Positions 40,856 to 50,380 are shown, numbered from the stretch's first letter. The stretch: DNA of 61,088 nt from Bacteroidales bacterium (GCA_004557405.1 SFDZ01000007.1:1-61088); one strand, 5' to 3'. Numbers and translations are program-made. The notes: generated from the letters alone by a model not told the origin.

Positions 40856-43300
40856 TCAAAAATCGACGGTAATTTTGAAGTTGACCATGAATCCCGTCAG
40901 GTAGTTGGGCACGGCGTATTGCGTGTTGTAAATGTCGGTAACCCAATAGTAGGAATTTTCGTTTTTGATGTTGAATAGGTTGAACAGTTCCAAATTCAGC
41001 CAAAAGGCTTTGACCACTTTCTGCCGGCTCATGAATTTCTCGCGTCCCTGCACGAACCCGCGTGTCGCGCCGATGTCCACGCGATTGTAGGCTTTGGTGC
41101 GATAGACGGCTTGGTAGCGCTCGCTGTGTGGCGCACCGAACGGCAGACCATCCGACCATACCAACTTCAGATAGACTTTGTATTCGGGGTGTTTCGGAAA
41201 ATAGTCCTGAAAAAACAGCGAAATGTTGTAGCGTTGCTCGTTCGGTCGCGCAATCCAGCCGGGATTGACCGTTCCGAGCAATGTGCCGGTGTTGCTGTAC
41301 ACGTTGTACGAGTCGTCCAACAGGTTTTCTTTGGAATACATCCACGAGAACGAAATCCACGAGTCGGTGCCGGGTACAAATTCGCCGAACAATTTCAAGT
41401 CGATGCCGGCCGTTTGTGCCACGGCGTTGTTTGTGCCGAGATAGCGTATGCGCACATTGTCCACATAGTACGGGTTGATACGGTCGCCGGGCTTGTAGTA
41501 GGCTTCGGCAGTGAATTTGAACGGTCGGTTCCACAGACGAAAATAGTAGTCGGCACCCAGCACGACATGCAACGACCGCTGCGCCTTGATGTTTTTGTTC
41601 AGCAACAAACTGGTGTTGCCGTATTGGTCGGTGGTCTCGGTGCGTATCTCTTTGTAGAATGGCGCTTGGTGGTACAGCCCGACGGCGAGCCTGAAATCGA
41701 AGTCGGCGTTCCAATCGGGAACGTATGTGGCCGACAAGCGCGGACTGATGAGCCACTCTTTGTTGAAACTCCAATAGTTGGCGCGGATGCCGCCGTTGAA
41801 TGTCCACCGGCCGCTGTTGGAATACAGTTTGTAGGTCTCTTCGATGAATGCCGTAAAACGTGTGCTGTACAGGTCGTTGGCGGCTGTCAGGTTATACACC
41901 AAATCGACTTTTTCGGGATTGTAGGGCAGCGAGTAACCCGACGAGTCGCGGAATTCCCATTCGCGGATGCGGTCGAGAATGATTTCCGATTGCGCGCTGA
42001 CGCCCCATTCCAGCGCATTGTTTTTGTATTTCCACTCGCCGATATGCGACACATTGACCACCGTGGCCGACAAGCGGTTGCGCGCATGCTCGTGATAGGT
42101 GCCTACGCCCTGGTTGTTGGTGTGGCCGGTGTTGTTGATGTCCAAATCCGACAGCCAATATTGACCGGTGATGTCGTACGTCTCTTGCTCGTTGGTGTTG
42201 AAGGCCGATGCCATCAGGCTCAGTTTCACGCTTTTAATAGGGTGGTAGTTGACGGTGAATGCGCCGAAATAGGTGCGAAATACATCTTTCTCCTGCCCGT
42301 CGAAATAGACTTTGAAGTTGTAGTTTTCGGTGAGAGTCCCGAATTTTGTTTCGCGCTCTTTGGGAATGAATCTGTAATAGTTTTGCGAAAAGTTGCCGAG
42401 AAACGATCCGTCCCATTTTTCGCCGAAACGGAATGTCATGTAAGTCTGATAATCGACGAACGATTGTGCATATTCGCCTTTGGTGTCGAGCGACCCGAGC
42501 AGATACGACGATGTTTTGTAGCGTATGCCGTGCACTTGCGTGAAATTTTTCGATTTGGAGCCCAAATAGGCCGTGGCGCCGAGCAGACTGACGGCAACGG
42601 ATCCTTCCAATTTTTCAGGCGTTTTGTAGGTTACATCGAGCACCGAGGCGCTTTTGTCGCCGTAGCGCGCGCCGTAGCCACCGGCCGAAAACTGTACGCT
42701 GCCTACCAAATCGGGATTGATGAAACTGAGCCCTTCCTGCTGACCGGCGCGCACCAACAACGGTCGATAAATCTCGATATTGTTCACATAAACGCTGTTC
42801 TCGTCGTAGTTGCCGCCGCGCACTGAGTATTGCGAACTGAGTTCGTTGTTCGAATTGACGCCGGCAAATGTGGTAAGCAATGCGCTGATGTTTCCGCCCG
42901 ACGCATCGGGAACCATACGAAATTGGTCGGTGTTCAGAATTTGCATATTGTTGGCCGGACGCTGATAGGCGCGTACTTCGACGCTTTCGAGTTCGCTTGC
43001 TGCCGATGTCAATGTCTCGGTTACGTTCAGCACATCGTCGTCGATGCCGAAAGTGCGCTCGCCGGTGGTGTAGCCGATGCACGAATAAACCACTGTAAAC
43101 GTGTCGGTTACTTCGGCGCGCAGTTCGTAGAAACCTTGCGCATTCGACGAGGTGCCTTGTGCGGTGCCTTTTATCTGCACGGTGGCAAATTCGATGGCAT
43201 GGTTCGATTGGTCGAGCACATACCCGCGAATGTATATGCGCTTGGCTGATAGCGCGTTGCATGCAACTATGAGGGTCAGTATCAGAAAAAATCTCTTCAA
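40856..43300 (-). CDS. TonB-dependent receptor with carboxypeptidase-like N-terminal domain
   Basis: The 814-residue outer-membrane protein has a signal peptide (KRFFLILTLIVACNALSA), then a CarbopepD_reg-like domain (IYIRGYVLDQSNHAIEFATVQIKGTAQGTSSNAQGFYEL, written here in parts), a plug with NISALLTTFAGVN...YSVRGGNYDENSVYVNNIEIYRP, and a 22-strand barrel that ends in FMVNFKITVDF. It imports a ligand using TonB energy; no SusD-like partner is adjacent, so a glycan transport pair is not implied. The start is TTG: a stop codon lies five codons upstream with no ATG between. It follows the helicase gene by 40 bp. Confidence 0.88.
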   Translation of the reverse strand: MKRFFLILTLIVACNALSAKRIYIRGYVLDQSNHAIEFATVQIKGTAQGTSSNAQGFYELRAEVTDTFTVVYSCIGYTTGERTFGIDDDVLNVTETLTSAASELESVEVRAYQRPANNMQILNTDQFRMVPDASGGNISALLTTFAGVNSNNELSSQYSVRGGNYDENSVYVNNIEIYRPLLVRAGQQEGLSFINPDLVGSVQFSAGGYGARYGDKSASVLDVTYKTPEKLEGSVAVSLLGATAYLGSKSKNFTQVHGIRYKTSSYLLGSLDTKGEYAQSFVDYQTYMTFRFGEKWDGSFLGNFSQNYYRFIPKERETKFGTLTENYNFKVYFDGQEKDVFRTYFGAFTVNYHPIKSVKLSLMASAFNTNEQETYDITGQYWLSDLDINNTGHTNNQGVGTYHEHARNRLSATVVNVSHIGEWKYKNNALEWGVSAQSEIILDRIREWEFRDSSGYSLPYNPEKVDLVYNLTAANDLYSTRFTAFIEETYKLYSNSGRWTFNGGIRANYWSFNKEWLISPRLSATYVPDWNADFDFRLAVGLYHQAPFYKEIRTETTDQYGNTSLLLNKNIKAQRSLHVVLGADYYFRLWNRPFKFTAEAYYKPGDRINPYYVDNVRIRYLGTNNAVAQTAGIDLKLFGEFVPGTDSWISFSWMYSKENLLDDSYNVYSNTGTLLGTVNPGWIARPNEQRYNISLFFQDYFPKHPEYKVYLKLVWSDGLPFGAPHSERYQAVYRTKAYNRVDIGATRGFVQGREKFMSRQKVVKAFWLNLELFNLFNIKNENSYYWVTDIYNTQYAVPNYLTGFMVNFKITVDF

Positions 43301-43340
43301 AACGATTGCTGCTTACCTTAAATTAAAAACGGACGAGTGG

Positions 43341-45632
43341 TCAAATTATTGTCAATTTGGCATATTTCAGCAACAGAGGTTTGTTGCCGCTCTTGTCGAA
43401 TGCAATAAAGGCTTTGGTGGCATCGCCTTCGCCTTCGATGCCGACAATTTGCCCGTCGCCGAAAATGTTGTGTCGCACGCGCATGCCCACTGTGTACGGA
43501 TATTTGGTGTTGCCGCTGACCATGCCTGGCGTGATGCGCCGCATATTTTGGTGTGGTGCCGGCGTGGCTGCGGGTGTGGTGCCGGCGTGGTTGCGAAACC
43601 CGACAAAACGTGGGCGGGGCGTTTGTTCCATCATCGGTGTCTGGCGTATGCCCGGCGGCATGAGCATGTATTTCGCGTCAATCTCGTCAATGAAACGGCT
43701 GGGGTTCGAAAATTGTGTCTGACCGTTGCGAAAACGCGATTTGGCATAACTGATGACGCAGTCGTCCTTGGCACGTGTGATTGCTACGTAGAGCAACCGG
43801 CGTTCTTCTTCGAGGTCGCGCTCGGTTTCGCACATGGCCGACGGGAACAGGTCTTCTTCCAACCCGACAATGAATATGTGCTTGAATTCCAATCCTTTGG
43901 CTGCATGAACAGTCATCAACGTAACGCGGTTTTTGTCTTCGTCTTTCTCGTCGTCTTGGTCGGTGAGCAATGCCACTTCCGACAAAAAATCCTCTAAACG
44001 CAATTCGGTATCGCCGTGGTTGGCTTTGTCTTCGCAGAATTGATTGATGGCGCTCAATAGTTCTTGTACATTCTCTTTGCGACTCAGATTTTCCGGCGAG
44101 TTGTCGGCTAAAATGTCGCGCATGATGCCCGACTCTTTGACTACCAATTCGGCGATGGCGTAAGCGTTGAGCGTGGCATTTTGTTGCTCGAATTGTGCCA
44201 TCATGTCGGCAAATGCGGTTAGTTTTTTGGCTGTGCCGGCGTTGACGTCGAGCCCGAAATGCGATATGTCGCGTATGATGGTCAGCGCGCCTGCTTGGTG
44301 TTGGTGCGCGCAGGCCAACACTTTGCCTTGGGTTGTGTCGCCAATGCCGCGTGCCGGATAGTTAATCACGCGCTTGAACGCCTCTTCGTCGTCGGAGTTG
44401 ATAATCAAACGCAGATAAGCCAGCACGTCTTTCACCTCTTTGCGTTGGTAAAACGACAATCCGCCATATATCTTATAGGGTATGTTGTATTTGCGCAGCG
44501 CCTCTTCCAGCGTGCGCGATTGCGAGTTGGTGCGATACAGAATAGCATAGTCGCTATAGTCGTCGCCGGTGGTGCTCAAACTGTTGTTTATCGTTGTGGC
44601 CACGGCAAAGGCTTCGTCGTAGTCGCTGTACGAACTGAGTACGCGTATCCGGCTGCCCACTTCGCCTTGCGAGTAGATGGTCTTCCTGATTTGATGGTTG
44701 TTCTTGGCTATCAGCGAGTTGGCCGCATTCACAATGGTCTGTGTCGATCGGTAGTTGCGCTCCAATTTGAACAATCGGCAGCCGGCGTATTGCTCCTGAA
44801 ACTGCAACATATTGTCGATGTTGGCACCACGAAACGAATAGATGCTTTGCGCATCGTCGCCCACCACGCAGATACGTTGGTGTTGTGCTGCCAACTTGCT
44901 GACTATCAGATGCTGCGCACGGTTCGTGTCCTGATATTCATCAACGAGAATGTAACCAAACCGTTGCTGATAGCGCGCCAAAATGTCCGGATTCCTGTCG
45001 AAAAGTATGTTGGTGTACAGCAGCAAATCGTCGAAATCCATGGCATTCGATGCTTTGCAACGCTGGCAGTAGAGTGTGTAGAGGTCGGCAAACAACGGCG
45101 TGCGCGAATTGGCATCGTTGTGCATGCAATCGCTGCTGGCGCGATACAATTCCGGCGTCAGCAAGTGGTTTTTGGCAAACGAAATACGATTCTGCATCGT
45201 ACCCAAACGATACGTTTTGTCGTCGAGTTTCATCTCTTTGATCAAACTGCGAATCAAACTCTTCGAATCGCTTTGGTCGTAGATGGTGAAGTCGTGTCTG
45301 AAACCAATATGCTCGGCTTCGCTGCGCAAAATACGCGCAAAGATGGAATGAAACGTGCCCATCCACAAATAGTGCGCCGCCTGACTGCCCACAATGGCCG
45401 CAATGCGGGTCTTCATCTCGTCGGCGGCCTTGTTGGTAAATGTCAGTGCCAAAATCTGCGACGGATGCCAACCTTGTTGCAGCAGGTACGCAATCTTGTA
45501 GGTCAGCACGCGCGTCTTGCCCGAACCGGCACCGGCCACTATGAGCGATGGACCATCGCAGTAGGTAACGGCATCGAACTGATTGTCGTTCAGAAGGTTG
45601 CGCAGCAAATCTGTGTCGGAATTGTTTGGCAT
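43341..45632 (-). CDS. pcrA: UvrD/PcrA-type 3'-5' DNA helicase
   Basis: The 763-residue superfamily 1 helicase shows motif I VAGAGSGKTRVL, LALTFTNKAADEMKTR, motif II VDEYQDTN, motif III VVGDDAQSIYSFRGA, motif IV LERNYRST, motif V TVHAAKGLEFKHIFIVGLEEDLFP and motif VI LLYVAITRAK. The C-terminal tail has a Tudor-like segment (GMRVRHNIFGDGQIVGIEGEGD) found in PcrA/UvrD, where it contacts RNA polymerase. The length suits that family. The start is the ATG at 45630-45632 (MPNNSDTDLL), after the promoter box. Confidence 0.93.
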   Translation of the reverse strand: MPNNSDTDLLRNLLNDNQFDAVTYCDGPSLIVAGAGSGKTRVLTYKIAYLLQQGWHPSQILALTFTNKAADEMKTRIAAIVGSQAAHYLWMGTFHSIFARILRSEAEHIGFRHDFTIYDQSDSKSLIRSLIKEMKLDDKTYRLGTMQNRISFAKNHLLTPELYRASSDCMHNDANSRTPLFADLYTLYCQRCKASNAMDFDDLLLYTNILFDRNPDILARYQQRFGYILVDEYQDTNRAQHLIVSKLAAQHQRICVVGDDAQSIYSFRGANIDNMLQFQEQYAGCRLFKLERNYRSTQTIVNAANSLIAKNNHQIRKTIYSQGEVGSRIRVLSSYSDYDEAFAVATTINNSLSTTGDDYSDYAILYRTNSQSRTLEEALRKYNIPYKIYGGLSFYQRKEVKDVLAYLRLIINSDDEEAFKRVINYPARGIGDTTQGKVLACAHQHQAGALTIIRDISHFGLDVNAGTAKKLTAFADMMAQFEQQNATLNAYAIAELVVKESGIMRDILADNSPENLSRKENVQELLSAINQFCEDKANHGDTELRLEDFLSEVALLTDQDDEKDEDKNRVTLMTVHAAKGLEFKHIFIVGLEEDLFPSAMCETERDLEEERRLLYVAITRAKDDCVISYAKSRFRNGQTQFSNPSRFIDEIDAKYMLMPPGIRQTPMMEQTPRPRFVGFRNHAGTTPAATPAPHQNMRRITPGMVSGNTKYPYTVGMRVRHNIFGDGQIVGIEGEGDATKAFIAFDKSGNKPLLLKYAKLTII

Positions 45633-45656
45633 AACATTTGTACTGAAAATGAAATG

Positions 45657-45664
45657 CAAAGATA
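45657..45664 (-). promoter_or_regulatory. Promoter -7 box for the helicase gene
   Basis: The minus strand reads TATCTTTGCATTTC, matching TAnnTTTG, 25 bp before the ATG. The 313-bp region between the helicase and aldolase genes otherwise holds only the aldolase promoter; no small gene is convincing there. Confidence 0.7.
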
Positions 45665-45900
45665 ACCAAATTTTCGGGAATACAACCTCGTGCGCCGACT
45701 TTTCTTGCAACAAATAGGCAAAAAACACGGTTGGGGCAACAAACTGACGGCTTTAGCCGACGCTTTTCGCCATTTGCTACACACCGCCGACTGCACGAAA
45801 AAGCCCTGTTTGTCGGCTTCTGACAACCTGTGTTTGACATCGACAAAGAAATTTAGTGATTTTTTTTGCACGATACAAGGGTCGTTTGAAAATAAATAAC

Positions 45901-45908
45901 TAACTTTG
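45901..45908 (+). promoter_or_regulatory. Promoter -7 box for the aldolase gene
   Basis: TAACTTTGCAGTCC matches TAnnTTTG, 38 bp before the ATG at 45946. Confidence 0.7.
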
Positions 45909-45945
45909 CAGTCCGAAAAAACGTATCTTAAAAAATATTCGTATT

Positions 45946-46944
45946 ATGGTTAATTACAAAGAATTAGGATTGGTAAACACACGCGAAATGTTTGCCAAAG
46001 CCATCAAAGGTGGCTATGCTATTCCGGCATTCAACTTCAACAACATGGAACAACTGCAGGCCATCATCATGGCTGCCGCCGAAACTAAATCGCCGGTCAT
46101 TCTGCAAGTGTCGAAAGGCGCACGCAACTACGCCAATCAAACCCTGTTGCGCTACATGGCCGAAGGTGCCGTGGCTTATGCCAAAGAACTTGGTTGGGAA
46201 AAACCCGAAATCGTGTTGCATCTCGACCATGGCGACAGTTTCGAATTGTGCAAATCGTGCATCGACATGGGTTTCTCGTCGGTGATGATTGACGGCTCGC
46301 ACCTGCCTTACGACGAAAACGTGGCACTGACCAAAAAAGTGGTTGAATATGCACATCAGTTCGATGTAACCGTCGAAGGCGAACTCGGCGTTTTGGCCGG
46401 TGTCGAAGACGAAGTTGTGGCCGACCACCACACCTACACGCGCCCCGAAGAAGTGGTTGATTTTACTACCAAAACCGGTTGCGACAGCCTCGCCATCTCG
46501 ATTGGTACATCGCATGGCGCCTACAAATTCACACCGGCACAATGCACACGCAATGCCGAAGGCCGCCTCGTGCCGCCACCATTGGCTTTCGATGTGCTCG
46601 AAGGCGTCGAAAAAGAGTTGCCCGGATTCCCGATCGTGTTGCACGGCTCGTCGAGCGTTCCGCAAGAAGAGGTTGATACCATCAACAAATTCGGCGGCAA
46701 CCTGCCCGATGCCATCGGTATCCCCGAAGAAGAGTTGCGCAAAGCCGCGAAATCGGCCGTTTGCAAAATCAACATCGACAGCGACAGCCGTTTGGCCATG
46801 ACCGCCGCCATTCGTCAAGTGATGGCCGAAAAACCGGCCGAATTTGACCCACGCAAATACCTTGGCCCCGCTCGCGACAACATGAAAAAACTTTACATTC
46901 ACAAGATTGTAAACGTGCTCGGCAGCGACGGCAAAGCAGTTTAA
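45946..46944 (+). CDS. fbaA: Fructose-bisphosphate aldolase, class II
   Basis: The 332-residue zinc enzyme splits fructose 1,6-bisphosphate into dihydroxyacetone phosphate and glyceraldehyde 3-phosphate. Segments NFNNMEQLQAI, LHLDHGDSFELCKSCIDMGFSSVMIDGSHLPYDENVALT (shown here as separate motifs LDHGDSFE and MIDGSHLPYDEN), GVEDEVV, SIGTSHGAYKF and VLHGSSSVPQEE carry the zinc and phosphate ligands. Length and motifs fit class II aldolase. It is monocistronic, with its own promoter box and terminator. Confidence 0.95.
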   Translation: MVNYKELGLVNTREMFAKAIKGGYAIPAFNFNNMEQLQAIIMAAAETKSPVILQVSKGARNYANQTLLRYMAEGAVAYAKELGWEKPEIVLHLDHGDSFELCKSCIDMGFSSVMIDGSHLPYDENVALTKKVVEYAHQFDVTVEGELGVLAGVEDEVVADHHTYTRPEEVVDFTTKTGCDSLAISIGTSHGAYKFTPAQCTRNAEGRLVPPPLAFDVLEGVEKELPGFPIVLHGSSSVPQEEVDTINKFGGNLPDAIGIPEEELRKAAKSAVCKINIDSDSRLAMTAAIRQVMAEKPAEFDPRKYLGPARDNMKKLYIHKIVNVLGSDGKAV

Positions 46945-46969
46945 TGCCGCTTGACGCAACGCTATTTGT

Positions 46970-47010
46970 ATGGCGATTTTCTCGAAAGTTCGGGGAAATC
47001 GCCATTTTTT
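46970..47010 (+). terminator. Intrinsic terminator after the aldolase gene
   Basis: ATGGCGATTT (46970-46979) pairs perfectly with AAATCGCCAT (46996-47005), followed by six T. Confidence 0.85.
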
Positions 47011-47054
47011 GTCGCTTTTTGGTCGAAAAATTTGTTTTTATCGTCAAAATGACC

Positions 47055-47062
47055 TATTTTTG
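47055..47062 (+). promoter_or_regulatory. Promoter -7 box for the T9SS-tagged protein
   Basis: TATTTTTGCAAA matches TAnnTTTG, 28 bp before the ATG at 47091. Confidence 0.65.
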
Positions 47063-47090
47063 CAAAAAATACACAAAATAAGGTTAGAGT

Positions 47091-47726
47091 ATGAAGAAAT
47101 TTTATCTCGTTCTTTGCGCTGCGCTGTTTGCCGTGGCAACATTTGCGGTCGAGTATCAGGCACCCATTACCGTGTGGGAGGGCACAAGTAGTCCGCTTTA
47201 TGGTTATGACAATCACATGATAATAACGCAAGATACTTACGATTGGTCGCAAGTAGTTGAAAATACGCGTATTACAATTTTGTTCAAAGATGCACTGACC
47301 GAGTCGCGCTATCTCTATTTGTATGCGTGCGCATCGAAAGAAGATTATGAACAGAGTAATCTTTTTGGGCTTTCCGCTGCTGCTTCGTATGATTTGGCGG
47401 TTGGCGATACGCAGTTTCAAATGGTATTGTCCGGCGATGGGGCAGCAGCATTGCAGTTAGAACCTTCGCTGTTTGCGTGGGTGTATGCGCAAACACCTGT
47501 GATGACAAAAGTGTTGGTCGAATTCCCTGTGGGAGTTTCGACCGGTGTGTCGGCAGCGCATATTTCGATGTCGGTGTATGTACACGACAAGCGGATTGTG
47601 GCGCCGGCGAATGCGCAGATTTACAACATCACGGGGCAGAATGTTACGCACTTCAACGGGCAACTTTCAAAAGGCATTTATGTGGTGCGTTGCGACAAAC
47701 AAACCGTTAAAGTTGTCGTTAAATAA
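47091..47726 (+). CDS. Secreted protein with a type IX secretion C-terminal sorting domain
   Basis: The 211-residue protein has a Sec signal ending VATFA, about 145 residues of unrecognised sequence (AITVWEGT-like start, later VYAQTPVMTKVLVEFPVGVST), and a C-terminus IYNITGQNV...NGQLSKGIYVVRCDKQTVKVVVK. The last part has the IYNxxGQxV/GIYxV pattern of type A T9SS sorting domains, which direct cargo across the outer membrane and are cleaved on export. The passenger is unknown. It is monocistronic and ends at a strong terminator. Confidence 0.75.
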   Translation: MKKFYLVLCAALFAVATFAVEYQAPITVWEGTSSPLYGYDNHMIITQDTYDWSQVVENTRITILFKDALTESRYLYLYACASKEDYEQSNLFGLSAAASYDLAVGDTQFQMVLSGDGAAALQLEPSLFAWVYAQTPVMTKVLVEFPVGVSTGVSAAHISMSVYVHDKRIVAPANAQIYNITGQNVTHFNGQLSKGIYVVRCDKQTVKVVVK

Positions 47727-47750
47727 CAGATATTCAGTTTGATATGAATA

Positions 47751-47785
47751 AAAAACACGCCCGATTTCGGGCGTGTTTTTTTTGT
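47751..47785. terminator. Bidirectional terminator hairpin
   Basis: AAAAACACGCCCGA (47751-47764) pairs exactly with TCGGGCGTGTTTTT (47767-47780). A-tract and T-tract flank it, so it ends both the plus-strand T9SS gene and the minus-strand peptidase gene. Confidence 0.9.
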
Positions 47786-47802
47786 TTGTTTTGCACTTGG
47801 CA

Positions 47803-49578
47803 TTACAGCGGCAGTGTTTTGTCGCGCAGCCATGCTTTCTCGTTGTCGGCAAGGCCGGGAGCAAGGCGTTCGTAAACCATCTGGTGGTAATTGTTCAGCC
47901 ATGCAATTTCGTCGGCGGTGAGTAGCGCGCGGTCGAGGGCTGTGGTGTCGAACGGGAAGAGTGTCAGCACTTCGAAGCCGAGGAATCGGCCAAATTCGTT
48001 GGTTTCGATGTCGCGTACGGCTACTAAATTTTCGTGTCGGATGCCGTATTCGCCGGCAATGTAAACGCCGGGTTCGTCGCTCACAACCATGCCGGGCTCG
48101 AGGCGCGTCGGGTTGTTGTCGGTACGAATGCTTTGAGGCCCTTCGTGGTCGCCCAGGAAATGCCCGACGCCGTGTCCGGTGCCGTGTCCGTAACTGAGTC
48201 CGTGTTGCCAGAGGAATTGGCGTGCCAAAATATCCAATTGGTTGCCGCGCGTTCCGTACGGAAATCGGGCTTGCGCCAAGGCGATGTGTCCTTTTAGCAC
48301 AAGGGTGTAGTCGCGTTTTTGCTTGTCGGTTGTCGGTCCGAGCGGAATGGTGCGTGTGATGTCGGTGGTGGCATCGTAAAATTGTGCGCCGCTGTCGAGC
48401 AACAAAAAGTTTTCGGGCTTCAGCGGTACGTCGCTTTCGGGCGTGGAACTATAGTGTACGATGGCGCCGTGGTCGGCATAGCCGGCGATGGTGCCGAAAC
48501 TTTCGGTTACGAAATTGGTTTGCTCGGTGCGGAATTCGTGCAGTTTGTCGATGACGCTCAATTCGGTTTCGGTGCCGGCCGGCACGGCTTTTTCGAGCCA
48601 CATCATGAAACGTGTCAAGGCGATGCCGTCTTTGACCATGGCGCGCCTAAAACCTTCTAGTTCGGTGGCATTTTTGACGCATTTTTCGGCAAATACCGGT
48701 GATGCAAATTTGACGGTCGTAGCGTGCTCGACTGCTTGGAATAGAGCGTAGTTCACTTTCGATGTGTCCAATCCGATGACGGTAGTGGCCGGCAGGGCGC
48801 GCAGATAGTCGTACACCGATTCGTAGGGCGCGGTCTGAATGTCGTTTTTGGCAAAGTAGTCGGTCAGGGCTTGGTCGGTCTTGTCGCTGTCGATAAAGAC
48901 GACGACGCGGTCGCTCTCGACGGCTGCAAAGGCTATTGTAACCGGATTGTAGGCGATGTCGGCGCCGCGCACGTTGAGCAGCCAAGCGATGTCGTCGAGT
49001 GCGGTGAACAGCGTGGCGGTAACGTGGGCATTGGCCATTTTGGCGCGTACAAAGTGCAGTTTGTCGGCAGTCGATCGGCCGGTAAATTGCTCCGGCAGTT
49101 CGTAGGTGCGTGTTTTGGGCAGCGCCGGGCGGTTGTGCCACACTTGTGCAATCAGGTCGTGTTGCGTGTCGAGTGTCAAACCCTTGTCGGCGAGTTCTTT
49201 ACGCAGTGTTTCGAGGTCGTTTATTGCAAACATGGCGGCGTTTACGGCCACGATTGCGCCTTGTTCGAGTGTTTCGCCCAGCCATTCGCTGATGGTTGGT
49301 GTGCCGATTTCTCCGTCTTTTTGCAGGGTCAGTCCCGATGGTTTGAGTTGTTCGGCGGCTTGCAAAAAGTAGCGCGAGTCGGTCCAAAGGCAGCCGCCGA
49401 TGCGTGTGATGACGGCGGTGCCGGCCGAACCTGTGAAACCCGATACAAATTGGCGTTCCTGCCAATGTTCGGCTACATATTCGCTGCCGTGTGGGTCGGT
49501 GCTGGGCACTATCAGTGCTGCCACATTTTGTTGCTCCATCAGTTGGCGCAACGCAGTCAGTCGTTCTTGTACGTTCAT
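47803..49578 (-). CDS. pepP: Xaa-Pro aminopeptidase (M24B family)
   Basis: The 591-residue protein has two creatinase-like N-terminal domains (TDPHGSEYVAEHWQERQFVSGFTGSAGTAV, split as DPHGSEYVAEHW and FVSGFTGSAG) and a C-terminal pita-bread metal domain. Ligands are visible in LLLDSGAQFYDATTDITRT, GTGHGVGHFLGDHEGPQ, VSDEPGVY and the final Glu segment. Length resembles the long eukaryotic-like aminopeptidase P rather than E. coli PepP (441). The start is the ATG at 49576-49578. It is transcribed from its own promoter. Confidence 0.93.
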   Translation of the reverse strand: MNVQERLTALRQLMEQQNVAALIVPSTDPHGSEYVAEHWQERQFVSGFTGSAGTAVITRIGGCLWTDSRYFLQAAEQLKPSGLTLQKDGEIGTPTISEWLGETLEQGAIVAVNAAMFAINDLETLRKELADKGLTLDTQHDLIAQVWHNRPALPKTRTYELPEQFTGRSTADKLHFVRAKMANAHVTATLFTALDDIAWLLNVRGADIAYNPVTIAFAAVESDRVVVFIDSDKTDQALTDYFAKNDIQTAPYESVYDYLRALPATTVIGLDTSKVNYALFQAVEHATTVKFASPVFAEKCVKNATELEGFRRAMVKDGIALTRFMMWLEKAVPAGTETELSVIDKLHEFRTEQTNFVTESFGTIAGYADHGAIVHYSSTPESDVPLKPENFLLLDSGAQFYDATTDITRTIPLGPTTDKQKRDYTLVLKGHIALAQARFPYGTRGNQLDILARQFLWQHGLSYGHGTGHGVGHFLGDHEGPQSIRTDNNPTRLEPGMVVSDEPGVYIAGEYGIRHENLVAVRDIETNEFGRFLGFEVLTLFPFDTTALDRALLTADEIAWLNNYHQMVYERLAPGLADNEKAWLRDKTLPL

Positions 49579-49605
49579 AAGTTTGTTTGTTTTGTTATGC
49601 GCCTG

Positions 49606-49613
49606 CAAAGATA
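49606..49613 (-). promoter_or_regulatory. Promoter -7 box for the aminopeptidase gene
   Basis: The minus strand reads TATCTTTGCAGG, matching TAnnTTTG, 28 bp before the ATG. Confidence 0.7.
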
Positions 49614-49666
49614 TGAAAAAATTGCATAGGGTGTCGTGTTTTGTGTCGATTTGTGGGCAAACAAAC

Positions 49667-49707
49667 AAGGCAGCGCCATGTCGGAACCGACAGGCGCTGC
49701 CTTTTGT
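49667..49707 (-). terminator. Terminator hairpin after the ferritin gene
   Basis: AAGGCAGCGCC (49667-49677) pairs exactly with GGCGCTGCCTT (49693-49703), with an inner TGTCGG/CCGACA stem. T-rich sequence follows on the minus strand. Confidence 0.8.
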
Positions 49708-49725
49708 GTGGTGTTTGTCGGCGGT

Positions 49726-50208
49726 TTATTTGCGACTGCCGTACTGCTGGTCGAGGTTGAAGATGGCGGTGTCGCCCATCTTTTTGATGCGATCGACAAT
49801 GCTCGATGCGGTGGCCTCTTCTTCGACTTGTTCACGCACAAATCCCCACAAAAAATCTTGTGTTGCTTTGTCGTTCTCGGCGGCGGCGATGTCCACCAAT
49901 TCGTCAATCCAGCGCGACACTTTGCATTCGTGTGCATAGACGGCTTCGAAGACGTTCAGTGGTGTTGTCCACGTTGTCGGCACGGCATCTATTTGTCCGA
50001 ACGAAGCGGTGCCGCCGCGTTTGATGACGTAGTCGGCCATGGCGTAGGCGTGTTCCAACTCTTCTTGCGACTGTTTTTTCATCCAAGTGGCAAAACCGCT
50101 GAAACCTTCTTTGTCGAGGTAAAAAGCCATCGACAGATAAAGGTTCGACGACCAGATTTCGCGCGTGATTTGCGCATTGATGGCGTTTTGTAATTTTTCT
50201 GTAATCAT
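49726..50208 (-). CDS. ftnA: Ferritin (non-heme, bacterial FtnA type)
   Basis: The 160-residue four-helix iron-storage protein begins ITEKLQNAINAQITREIWSSNLYLSMAFYLD, with the next helix TWMKKQSQEELEHAYAMADYV (split here as MKKQSQEELEHAYAMADYV) giving the ferroxidase-site Glu/His ligands, and a fourth helix with FLWGFVREQVEEEATASSIVDRI. Length matches bacterial ferritin rather than heme-containing bacterioferritin, and no heme Met is evident. The start is the ATG at 50206-50208. It would store iron and limit oxidative damage. No convincing TAnnTTTG promoter box was found upstream. Confidence 0.94.
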   Translation of the reverse strand: MITEKLQNAINAQITREIWSSNLYLSMAFYLDKEGFSGFATWMKKQSQEELEHAYAMADYVIKRGGTASFGQIDAVPTTWTTPLNVFEAVYAHECKVSRWIDELVDIAAAENDKATQDFLWGFVREQVEEEATASSIVDRIKKMGDTAIFNLDQQYGSRK

Positions 50209-50380
50209 AATTGTGATGTTTTTTTGGGTTAGAAAAAAAAGTTGACAAAAAAATCGTTGCAAAAAATGTACCACATTGCACCGATTGTGCCATTTTGGCA
50301 GACAAAAAAAATGAAGCGCTTTTACGAACTATGTGCAAAAAAATGATGGAATAGTCGTTTGTGGTTTGCAAAAAAAAGCG

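Noticed and set aside
45690..45899. Small plus-strand frame between the helicase and aldolase genes
   Set aside because: It has no promoter position that fits, no family resemblance, and it overlaps the region that leads into the aldolase promoter.
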